From Buxus sempervirens (taxonomy: Eukaryota; Streptophyta; Magnoliopsida; Buxales; Buxaceae): DNA of 64,000 nt. The notes under the pieces were generated by a model. That model was not told where the DNA came from. It ran no database searches and saw only the letters and a list, made by a program, of their open reading frames with translations. The stretch lies in the NCBI GenBank assembly GCA_947561395.2, contig OX387184.1, positions 992,001 through 1,056,000 of the forward strand. Reading direction: 5' to 3'. Each line of letters starts with the position of its first letter. Positions within the stretch are counted from its first letter, which is position 1. A program made the position numbers and the translations under genes. Shown here in pieces: positions 12,559 to 24,100 of the stretch.

Positions 12559-14262
12559 TCAAAAATGCCATCCGTTAGCACGCCAATATATCCGAGCATT
12601 TTCACTACGACGAGCAGTTTTAACCTTCAGAAAAAGCTTATAAGCCATCTCAACCTTGTTTACGTTCAATAGCTTGTTATTCAACTTGCTATAAATGAGT
12701 TTGCCAGGGCAAAATCCTTTACACAAAGCCTCCTCTGTGACAAGTACAGCATTATCAAGTTGCCCTACATTGCAGAGTCCATTAATGACATACTCGTAAA
12801 CCTCCATATCAGAAGAATGGCCAATTTCTTGCATTTCATCCCATAACTTTAGAATCATTCCACATTTGCCAAATCTAGAAAGCCGCATAAGCAATAGCTT
12901 ATAAGCCTTCAGTGAAATTTTACATCCTACCTTCCTTGCTTTTTTGTAAATCATCATGGCAGCATGTGGCGGACCATAGTTACACAAAGGCCTGATAAAG
13001 GACGTAGCTTTCCCCGTAGAGGGAATTATCCCCTGCCCTAACATCTCATCAAACATTTCAAGTGCATCAGCTACTCTTCGTGCTCTGAGGAAAGCACCAA
13101 TCAATTTGGAATAAGTATCTACATCTGGTGCACAACTATTAACCAGCATTTTGTGATAGTATTTCATACTTTCATCTAAATCCCCTACTGAAATGAAATT
13201 TGAAATCATTGCATTGTAATTGACAGTGTCAGGCACACAACCTCTCTGCTTCATCCTGTCAAATACCTCTACAGCATCATTGATTTGACCTGCTCTGCCT
13301 AAGCACTCAACAAGGTAGCCAAAGGATGAGCAATTGGGATTAAATCCATCTGCTACCATTGCCTCCAAAGTCCTTTCAATCTCCTTAACTCTACCAATTT
13401 TTGACCACCCGCTTATGATGAGATTGTATGTCACAAAATTAAAGCATATCTTCCCTTTCATTGCATTAAACAATGAGCAGGCAGTGCCAACATGGGACCG
13501 CTGACATAAACACTGTAAAAGCACGTTAAAGGACTCAGTATCGCATCTCAAGCCAAGTGTTTCCAAAGTTCGAAAAATATGCAATGCTTTGGATATATGG
13601 TGAGCTCGAATATAGCTATCCATGACAATAGAAAGAGTTTCAGAACCGGGGTTTATTCCTTCCTTTCTCATCTCATTTAATATTTCGGCCATAAAATGAA
13701 AGAATTTTCTTCTTCCCAGTGCCTTAAGTATTATATGGTACGTCTTAATGTCATTCGGTATTGTTGGCTGCTTGATTGCCCACCTGAAAAACGTGACCAT
13801 TGCCTCTCCACCTAAATTTCCTCTATTTACAACGCCCGCTACGATCTCTACTGTCAAAACCACACCAGTGGCTGCCAGTGCAGATTCAATTGCAGATTTT
13901 CCTCTAAGTTTCTGAAGGAAAACCCCTCGCAATTTCTCTTCCGAAGATAAAAACCCATCAACTGCCCTAGTTTCCATCGGTTTTTCAAACTCATTCTCTG
14001 TAAACCGACTGTAGCTTGAGGTTTTAGGATTAAGTGATAACAAATCAGAAAGTTCATCTAATACCGATCGTTCGTCAAGATTAGACTGGATTCTGACACT
14101 GTTATTGGATTCCCCGCGATCCAAAGAGTGTTCCGGGTATTCTGAGCAGTCTAGGTTTGAAAAAGAACAACATAAACTTGATGAAGGGAGCTGATGAGAA
14201 GGGTACCTGGTTCCGTTGCGGATCGCTATAAACCCTAGAAATCGAAGGGTTCGAAAAGCCAT
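12559..14262 (-). CDS. P-class pentatricopeptide repeat (PPR) protein, probably mitochondrial
   Basis: A single uninterrupted exon encodes 567 residues. PPR proteins bind organellar RNA and act in its processing, stability or translation. The first 30 or so residues are Arg/Ser-rich with no acidic residue (MAFRTLRFLGFIAIRNGTRY), as in a mitochondrial presequence. From about residue 165 to 540 there are some ten 35-residue repeats with the usual openings, for example VTYNLIISGWSKIGRVKEIE and VNYNAMISNFISVGDLDESM. There is no E, DYW or SMR domain, so it is a plain P-type. It ends ARIYWRANGWHF, a tail style common in this class. The ATG at 14262 is the first in frame and fits the targeting peptide. 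The gene is divergent from FANCJ with about 0.9 kb between start codons. Confidence 0.9.
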   Translation of the reverse strand: MAFRTLRFLGFIAIRNGTRYPSHQLPSSSLCCSFSNLDCSEYPEHSLDRGESNNSVRIQSNLDERSVLDELSDLLSLNPKTSSYSRFTENEFEKPMETRAVDGFLSSEEKLRGVFLQKLRGKSAIESALAATGVVLTVEIVAGVVNRGNLGGEAMVTFFRWAIKQPTIPNDIKTYHIILKALGRRKFFHFMAEILNEMRKEGINPGSETLSIVMDSYIRAHHISKALHIFRTLETLGLRCDTESFNVLLQCLCQRSHVGTACSLFNAMKGKICFNFVTYNLIISGWSKIGRVKEIERTLEAMVADGFNPNCSSFGYLVECLGRAGQINDAVEVFDRMKQRGCVPDTVNYNAMISNFISVGDLDESMKYYHKMLVNSCAPDVDTYSKLIGAFLRARRVADALEMFDEMLGQGIIPSTGKATSFIRPLCNYGPPHAAMMIYKKARKVGCKISLKAYKLLLMRLSRFGKCGMILKLWDEMQEIGHSSDMEVYEYVINGLCNVGQLDNAVLVTEEALCKGFCPGKLIYSKLNNKLLNVNKVEMAYKLFLKVKTARRSENARIYWRANGWHF

Positions 14263-15178
14263 GAAGATCTACGAAATTCACGTTATCAACACGGATCGCA
14301 CCGGAGGAACCGCCCGCCGGGGGATTGGAGTTTGGGGGAGGTGGGGAGCGGGGCCGAATGTTGTGTCATGTTAAGATTCTGATACGCTCCGTTTTCGCTT
14401 TGATGGTCAGATTTACAGCTGAAGCCGCTTGGATGGACATAATTGTGGGACCATCACATTGTGATAGTATTTCATTCTTCCTTCGCCTCGTCGATTTTGA
14501 AAATAATTTCCGTTATCTATCTTTTTTCTTCCGTTCGGACATAATATGGAAGATTTTTGGATTTCTTTTGTTGGCTTAAAAAGAGTACATAGAAATTAGC
14601 AAATGTCCTTTGATTCTAACCGCTCCAACAATATAAAAGTAGCGGTAGTAATGCGATGGTTTCGCTAGTGGCGCTGGTGGTTCTCATGGTTGGAGTAGGA
14701 AGTGGTGTGGTGGTGATGGTAACGACAGCCATGTTGGTGGCCGCGCATAGAGTTTGAGGTAATTTTCTTCCTTTTTACCGTTTTTTTTTATCAATTTAAA
14801 AAATATTTTTCCCTATTAAAAATTTCAATTAAAATAAGCAAAGCGAACAAATTCAAAAATTTTCAGGTGCTTGTCATTCTTGTTACAACTCATGGTGCTT
14901 AATTGGATCCTTAGATCTCGACCTGATCAAGAAAAAGAAAGTGATAAAAAGGTTGCGAAACGAGTATAGTCCTGGCTCCTGGGATCATTACCAAAAAACA
15001 AAAAAGAGTATAGTCCTGGGCTTTTGCGTAGAAAGCAAGCTACTGGAGAAAAAAAATCAAAAACCCACATCGAAAGTTTTGCCGCCAAAATGCAGAATCG
15101 CCGAATTAGTTAATCTTTGTATAAATTTCATTCCCTCCGCAGAGTTCCTGGCACTCGAGGAAGAAAGAAAATCTTAAA
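14263..15178. promoter_or_regulatory. Shared upstream region of divergent PPR and FANCJ genes
   Basis: This 916-bp stretch separates the two start codons and must hold both promoters and 5' UTRs. No clear TATA box was found close to either ATG. A short direct repeat containing GAGTATAGTCCTGG occurs at about 14961 and 15005. A G-rich stretch lies at 14318-14350 next to the PPR start. No third gene is seen. Confidence 0.5.
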
Positions 15179-18100
15179 ATGTCTGCAAATTGTGCGCCAA
15201 GCCAAGTGGAGATGGACTCCGCAACTCCAACGATGAACCCTAGCCCCAAAAGCTCTAGGAACGTCTACCACATTGGGGGAATCCCGGTGGAGTTCCCCTA
15301 TAAGCCATATGGATCTCAACTGGCTTTCATGGGTAGAGTGATATCAACCCTAGATCGAGCTCAGAGACAAGGCCATTGCCATGCGTTGCTCGAGTCTCCC
15401 ACTGGTACGGGAAAGTCACTTTCGCTCCTCTGCTCCGCACTTGCATGGCAACAAAACCACCGGTCGAAGCACCTCCATGCCGATCTGTCTCACTCCAAGC
15501 CCGCTCCCGAGGCGTTCTCTGATCCTCTAGCCTATGGCGGTGGATTTGTTCCCGAACCAGAACCTTCGGGTAAGCATGTCTTTCTTTCAAACGAAAGAAA
15601 ACAAAAAAAAATCCGAACTGCAAGGTAGTTCAGATGAAATGCGTTCTTCAAAAGACGCTTGTTGTCCTTTACGAGTTATCTACAGCACTGTAAACTAATT
15701 CCCCCAAATTGGTTGTGTTATGTGCATCATACTTTCCATGTCTACTGGGATGAAATAGGAAGTTGTAGAAGGTATTTATGCTATTATTATTATTCTATTG
15801 TAGGTTACATGTACATTCAATTCATTATAATAAACGACAAAGTTCTTGTTATATCTCCAGCAGCTAAAACTTTACAAAGTAATTCAAGATGACACTTGGT
15901 TAGCATGTATGTCATTAATGTATTTTTCCTAGTAATCCGTACACACATTTGGGTAGGAGCTGTTGTTTCATTTATTTTGGAATTTCATAGCCTTGTTTGA
16001 AACTGCTTCCTAAAGGGAGAAACGATACATTTATAATTGATTCTTATGAAGCACTTCCTAAAAACTGCATTAGATATAAAGATGACATTTGGTTAAATTT
16101 TTATCAAAGAAGTGCTTTTGTGTCTTAATGATAAGAAACGGTAAAATAGTTACTGTAGAATGATATGAGGATAAAATAGTCTTAAAAAAATGCCACTTAC
16201 ATGAACAAACTGGTTCTTGCAAAAGCAAATTGGAGAAGCATGGAGTCTACTGCTTCAATAGCATCAGATTTAAAGTTGAGTGCTTCATTAAAAATTGCTT
16301 CTCAGTCATGTTCACCGTACAATAGATATGCATCACGGAAGCACTTATAGGCCTAAGAGTCACTTCTAAGGTTCAAAGAAGTAATGCCAAGCGTGCACGT
16401 AATATTATTGTTAATGCTTCATGTTCATCGTGTCTTATTTTTCTTGTTTATCTGGAGTACAGGTAATTCCGTATCTGGAGCTTTAAATTCAGCTCCGGCT
16501 CTAACAAATAAGGCTCAGAAAAAGAAAACAGTACCAGTCATCTTTTATGCCTCGTAAGTTTTATAATGTCTTTCGTTAGCATTAGAACTGCGGTTGCTAT
16601 TTAGCCACATTGGTATAGGATTATTTTTTATTTTATTTTATTTATTTCCTAGTTGGAGTTTTAATTAATTGTTAACATTTTGTTCTGTATTATTAAGGAG
16701 GACTCATTCACAAATTAGTCAAGTGGTTCGTGAATACCGCAAGACGTCATACCGGGTGCGAATGGCAGTTTTGGTAGGTTTATATCATTCTCATAACACT
16801 TGGCCTTTTGTCAGTTGATATATGGATAGAAACCATTTTTGTTTTGCATCATACCTTTTTTTAGAACTTTTTTTTTTCCTTTTTCACGGAGAACCATTCT
16901 TCTTCTTAATTTTCTCTCCCCTTTGAGTAATTCTCTCAGGCATCACGGAAGCACTACTGTACCAATGCACATTTGTGTGGGAAAGAGAATATCGATGAGG
17001 AATGGTGCATTTTCAAACCTTAAGAAATCATTTTCTATTATACTTTTGTTGATTTTCTACTAAAGTTTTCTGCGTATCATTTTTCAGTAAGTTGCTTCTG
17101 AAGGCCCCAGATATAGGATGCCCGGAGTTCAAGTGAGTTGACATTTGGTTATTCATCTATATTTTTCACATGACATATGCCTGATCTTTTTCCTGCTGTC
17201 CTTTTTTCAACCCGAGGCCAATTTATTTTCTGTATCAGAAATGCACATAAAGTCAAAGCTCATCCATCCCTGGAGAAAGGTGGCTGCCATGAGGTCCATG
17301 ATATTGAAGATCTTGTAAAAATTGGACGAGCTGTAAAAGGTTTGAATTCTTTCTTTAACAAGCTTTTGAAAAGTTGCTGTTTCCATTTAAACACTAACAT
17401 TGGTTCCATATATGGTAGGTTGTTCATACTTTGCTGCACGTTCTTTGGCAGAAGATGCTGATCTAGTTTTCTGCCCATACAGCTATATCATCAGTCCCAC
17501 CATTCGGAGAGCAATGGAGATAGATCTTAAAGGAGCCATTTTGATTCTTGATGAGGCACAGTATGTTTTGGAAACTTCTTACCGATCTACTATAGACAAT
17601 ATATGCTTTTCATGCTAGTAAGAATTAATTCATTCAAGAACCAGGTGTCATTTTGTTTCTTGCAAGTTGTATTTATTATGAGTGTCTATCCTTACAAAAG
17701 GACATATTTATTTCATATATTGGAGTTGATCCAATTACCTTTGAAGTCCTTGATGGAATTAGTTCATATTGATTTTGTTGGTTGCAAATTTGAACACAGG
17801 TCAAACCAATATTTTCAGATATAAGAATCATTCTTTATTTTCTTTAATTTTTTTTTTGGCAATACTTATTTATAATGACTTTTTTTAAAATATTTTGTAA
17901 AGACTATGCATAAGTTGAAAGATAAAAATCAAAGAAAGGAACCTTACAAAGTTTTTTGGATTTCATTTGCAACTATTCTAGGGAAAGTAACTTGACACAC
18001 ACTAATATACTTGAAAGTGGTCCAAAGGCATATGGATATGCATCGTGGAAACTTCAGATGGGTTGCTATGTATGCAATGATTGAGGACACTAGTGATCTT

Positions 18101-21100
18101 GTTTTATGTTATTATCTTATATCTCTGTTAAGGTATGTTTGATCTGTGTGGAGATTTGACATTAAAGCAAGGTTTGCCATTTTGGTGCCGCTTGGCATTT
18201 CGCCAAGCCACCGAAACGAAATTTCGGCGACACGTCGTCGAAATTTCACCGAAACAGGGAAAAAACAAGTTCTAGTGAAAATTAGTGAGATGCTAGCGAA
18301 ACGTAGCAGTGTGCCAGCGAAAAGTTGGCGAAATGGGCGAAACAACCCAAAATTGGGTGATTTCAATTTAAAATACTTAAATTGTATGAAATTTAGCCTA
18401 ACTTAGATGAAATTTCATATGAAAGAGCTTTATTCCTCCATATTTGGACGAGAATTTAAACATTTATTGCTTAAAATCACTCATATGTTTTGGATAAATA
18501 ATTGATTTTGTGCAATAAATGTAAAGATTTTTTTGTCCAAATAGAAAAGGAATAAAGTTTTTCGTACAAAATTTTATGTAAATTGGTCTAAATTTCACAC
18601 GATTTGAGTATTGTAAATCAAAATCACCAATTTTTTTACTGTTTCGCAGCATTTCGTCACATTTCTCTAGCGTTTCGCAGGCGCGTTGGCGAAAACAAGA
18701 AGATTTCATTTTCCCCCCTGTTTCGTGCCGCTAGGGGGGCGAAATCCAAAATTTCGCTAGCACCTCGCGAGGTGCCACTTAAACGGCAAATACTGCATTA
18801 AAGCCCCCTGTAGATGCACAGTATAGAAGAGAATACAAAGGCCAATAATGTCATTGAGTCATTGATACAAGAATAGATAACCTCATTGGCTAATAGCGTG
18901 CCTAATATTGATACTAGAGATGAAACCCACAGGAAGCTGTTTGTGTCCTTTTCCTGGCTAGTTCAATTGCAATCTCTACCATTTGCATGCATTTTATAGA
19001 ATGTAAAGAAAATTTTATATCATATACTTATAGCAGGTAAACTTTAAATTTGCTTGTTCATGTATCTAATTTGTGCTTGTTCACAAATATTTTTTTTTCC
19101 CTTTTTTAAAGCAATATAGAGGACATGGCACGAGATGCTGGTAGTGTAGATGTCGAAGAAGATGTCCTATTTGGTAAGCCATGGCCCCATCTTTTCTCCA
19201 TTGTATTATATAAAATTTGTTATGTTAATTTTTGTCATTCTTATAAAAGCATTGCAGACTGAGTTGGGGCAACTGTGCTTAGCTGATGCACTGGTTTACC
19301 AACCTTTATATGAAATGATTCAGGTACTTCTTTACTTGACAGTGGTTGGGATCTTTAAAGTTTAAATCATATGCTGCTGGTAAAAACTGAATGCTAAAAC
19401 ATGTAGGGTATAATAAGTTGGATTGGGGAGAACAAGAATAAGTTGGAGAAGCGCGAATTTCAGCACCATTTCTCATGGTGAGTTAATCTCTTTATAGGCT
19501 TTTTCCATATTAATTGAAATTCAGCTGTTGCAATTTAGGATTCCCGAACTCTTTCAGAAGTTCTTTGCTTTTTTGTTTTCTAATTATAGAAGCAAGGACT
19601 TTCTAATCTAGTTTGTTTCAGACAAGAAAACTGTTAAAACTTTCTAGATGTTTTCATGGGATCTATTGTATCTTTGTCAGTTATCTGATGTTTTTCTGGG
19701 TGAAAGTTGGTGATATTAGGATAACACGAGTGTTAACATGCTAGATTTTTGGGCTGCTTGCTAGGTTTGCTCCAGTGTAGTTATTGGGAGTTAGGAACAA
19801 GGAACTGTTGTTGGCTGCCACAATACAATTTGAATCTTTAGATCTTTTGTACACTGACACAAATGTAATGTGTTACTGCATTCTGCTGTGCTGATGTCTT
19901 CTTAACATGCTTGAGGATATTCTTTACTTTTTTTTTGCAGAATGAAACAAGTTTTGAAGGATTATATCATTTATCAGAGGTCTTAATGACATGCTGATTC
20001 ATTTGTTCTGCATTATGTTTTCCTTGCATTTAGTGTCTTGCTTTATGTTTTCAGGTATATAACTTAAGCACGAATTATGGAAGCCCCTCTTGTCCCATTT
20101 GTGTCCAAAACTTAATTTATATCACAAGATTTTGTGCGACGAAAATTTTAAAGTCTAGGCAATTATAATGTTTTTATGTCGTTATCATAATGTGAGATTC
20201 TAGCTGCTAAATAACTAACTTTACGCGTTTCATTTTTTTTGGCTCTGGTGAGCTAAATGACTAATTTGACTCAATGCTGGGCGCTGATGCTGCAACCCCC
20301 GCATATGATTTCCTGCAAGAGCCAATGGTTCTTGTTACTGATATATTGGATATTCACTAAATCAACTTCAAATAACAATTAATGTGTATGCGCATAGATT
20401 TATTGATATGAGATTTCAGATGTTTCTTCTTGTATTTATCATAGTTGCTTTGCAATAGATATCTGTTTAAATCACTACTTAATGCTTCTAAAAGCCTAAA
20501 TGGGCATGATATATTATTAAATATTAACAAATTCTTGCTTGTCTATTGATGTATTTCTCATTTGTGTTTTTGTATTTTGCCTGTCCTAGTTGGACTGGTG
20601 AAAAGGCTTTAAGAGCACTTCAGGAAGCCGGTATTTCTCGGCAATGTTTCTCTATCTTGCAAGAATGTGCCACAAAGGTATTTCCTTATGATTGTGTTGT
20701 CAGATTTTACAGGAAAGGAAAGTAACTTAACCTTCTTTCATATTCCTTTCATTTTCTTTGTTTCCTTGTGATTTTGAGGGGGAAAGTTTGATTGGGTTTT
20801 GACAGAAATGTCAGGTGTTATGGAAAGACTTTTCTGACAGGCTAGATTCTTTTTCATTCATCCAAAATCTGACAAAATGATGGAAAGTTGCATTTTACTT
20901 TCTTTCCCTCAAGTTGCTCCCCCACACCCAAGCCAAAAAAAAGGCCTATATGTTCATTTTGAGTTAACCCTCACTAGTTTTATGTTGCTTAATTTTGTTG
21001 GACAAGGCAATCAAAGCCACATCAGAGGCTGAGTCAGGGGGATTTTATTTAACTGGAACGTCAGCAATGTCACTAGAAGGTATCAGAGACAACCTATTTG

Positions 21101-24100
21101 CAACTCCTTTTGCAATGATTTTTTACTATTGTATAGTGTCTACTTTGGTGGGAACTTGCTAATGATGATGATGACTGTGACTGTCATGCAGGGCTTTTTT
21201 CTTCATTTACTTATTTTTTTTCTGTCAATGGACTTCACATAATTATCAACTTTCTTTACAGCGATGATTTTTTTACTGTTGTACAGTGTCCACTTTGGTG
21301 GGAACTTGCTAATGATGATGATGACTGTGTGATTGTCATGCAGGGCTATTTTCTTCGTTTACTTATTTTTTCTCTGGCAATGGACTTCACATACATGATT
21401 ATCAACTTTCTTTACAGCGATATGTCAAAAGAGATGCAAGTGAGTGGTCAATGTCTCTCTCTTTGGTTTGTTTTTTTAACAAGAAACTAGAAAACTGGGA
21501 AGCATTCTTAGTTGTTGATTGATTTCACAAAGAAATGACTAAGATTGAATATCTACTTTAACAACTCAGGCTTATATATACCTTTTACCAATCCCAAAAA
21601 AAAAATCTAAAATGAAAAGAAACAATGCTCCAGCCTTCTTTTTTGGTGATTGGAAAGGCTTTGGGGGTATGCTTGTCTCCTGGTAATCAGCAGTTCATAA
21701 TGGTTCTTTGTAATACAAGATCAGAATATTGATTCCTTGAAAAAAAAAGTTGCTTGATTTATTTCTCCCTAGTTATCCTATGTAGCGTAATGTTTGGGAA
21801 ACAATTTTTGAGTGGTTTTGTGCATATGATCGTTTTGATTCTTGATTTCCAAATGAAAACATTGTAGTGTGCTGGTTTGTAAACTTTATAGTTTTATTAA
21901 TTGTAGTGTGCTTTCAATGAAGTTTCAATTTTTAGCAAGACAGTTGTTTCGTATTGAGGAGCTTCCATGATGTGATATAGATGCCATCATCTTGATGGCC
22001 TTTTAATAATAATTCTTTACTTTTTTCTTTGTATCTGTTATTATTTTTGTTAATTTAAGCCTCTCAAGTTACCCTCTTATTGTACCATTAAATATTTTAA
22101 TCATGCTGCACGCAGGGCATGCCATTGGTGGTTGGACACTTTGTTTTAGTCTGTGGTGTTTAAACCCTGCTGTTGTCTTCAGAGATATTGCTGATCTTTC
22201 TATGTCGGTGGTTCTTACATCTGGGCAAGTAGCTACTCATATAACACCTCCTGCAAGCTTTATAATACATTCCTATTATTGTAGTATTGCAGTATATTTA
22301 GCTTAAACTGGACTTATTAAGCTTGTACCGAATTTATTAATTAACTCCTTGCTTCAAAATTTAGTAGGTAGCAGTACTCTCACTTGCTGCTCACCTTAAG
22401 CATGTCTATAAATATGAAGTTCTTGCGAGTTTATTTGATGCTGCAAATTTTTCAGACAATAAGCAAGCTTCACCACATAATTTATATAATGTCAGAAAAT
22501 ATATCATTTGGAGTGATGATGTGGCCAATCAAGACTGCTACCTGGCAAAGACCCTTTAGATAAGTGACGTGGAACAAAATTTCCACCTGCAAATTTCTTC
22601 CTTACATAAGTAGAAATCATCTTGCCTTGATGGCAAATATTACAACAAAGATGTTTGTTTTCCAAATCTGTGCCATGTCTGGAATATATGTTACACCAAA
22701 TTTCTAAATCCAGTGTGTTTCACTGGTCTATAATAACTTTGTTCAACCTTCATCGCCCATCTGAATTTATGAACATGGAGCATTCATTATTGCTTTGGAG
22801 TAGCTGTGAGTTGGATTATATTTGATCAGCTCAATCTTCTGTGTGCGCAAATGTCTGGACAAGCCCAGTCTGGGCACTATCATATAATGATGGTCAAATA
22901 AGTGCCAGTTTCTAACCATTATGAGGTATTATAAAATTCTTAACTTTGCATAACTATAGATTTTCCATTTTTTTAGAGCCTTTGTCAGTGATGAAGACTA
23001 TACTAAGTATTTCATCCTTTGACTAGGTCTATTTATTGAAAATAGAAAGGAATTTGTCATCAAATCACATTCTGGATGTGTCTGCTTTTTAAGATAACAT
23101 ATTTTCTTGGGTTTACCAAATCTTATTATTGTGCATTTCCATGTCATACCATTGCATGATACTTCATGCCACTATCGTTTGATATTGCAGATGCTTAAAA
23201 CCATTTCATGAAGAATTTTACTTATATGTTCTTTTGCTTATAATATGAAAACATTTTGGTCTCCATTATCATCCAAGTCCAACACCTATGCTCACCTAGC
23301 ATGTTAAAGCTAAGCATCTTCCTTCCATCACTCATTTGCCTTTTTTTTTGGGTCTGTGTGTGTATTTCAGGACATTGGCACCAATGAACTCTTTTTCATC
23401 AGAACTTGGTGTTCAGTTTGAGACATGCATGGAAGCTCCACATGTAATAGATGTAGAATCCCAGGTGTGTCACAATTATCTATAATCTCTTTCTTGCTTG
23501 ATGGTCGTGATCCTTTCAAGATACATTGTTGATCTTTTTGGCCTTCATTTATGGCAGCTATGGGCTGCAGTAATTTCCAATGGTCCAGGGAATTACCCAT
23601 TGAATGCTAGTTACAAAACAGCTGATGGATATGCTTTCCAGGTATGATTTAAAATACACTTGTTGAGTATGGTCTGTCCTTGGCAGTTGTATTAATTGAA
23701 AATTCATTGTGAAGGATGCACTTGGTGCCTCTTTGGAGGAGATCTGCAAGATTGTGCCAGGTGGTGCTCTTGTTTTCTTTCCTAGCTATAAGCTGATGGA
23801 GAAGTTATGCAGCCGCTGGCAGGAGACAGATCAATGGTCTCGATTAAATGCCCAAAAAAGCCTTTTCGTTGGTAATACCTATAACTGGCAACAAGGACAA
23901 TATATTTTTATATATGTATTTTTTGGACTTCATGTTTTGCATGCTTAAAGCAATCCTTGTTTTTGTGCATAACTCCAAACTTGTAAAGCTCATGATAACT
24001 AAATGAATCAGATTTATTCAATTTTTTCAGAGCCAAGAGGAAGCCAGGATGATTTTAATCTTGTTTTGAAGAGTTATTATGATTCAGTTAGTCATGGTGG

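Noticed and set aside
15890..16400. Possible MITE in FANCJ intron 1 with repeated GAAGCACTTC-type words
   Set aside because: The ends (ACACTTGGTTAGCAT and ATGCCAAGCGTG) are only weakly inverted and no target duplication could be found.
18112..18801. Several 65-86-codon frames on both strands
   Set aside because: They are products of the foldback MITE palindrome and have no family resemblance.
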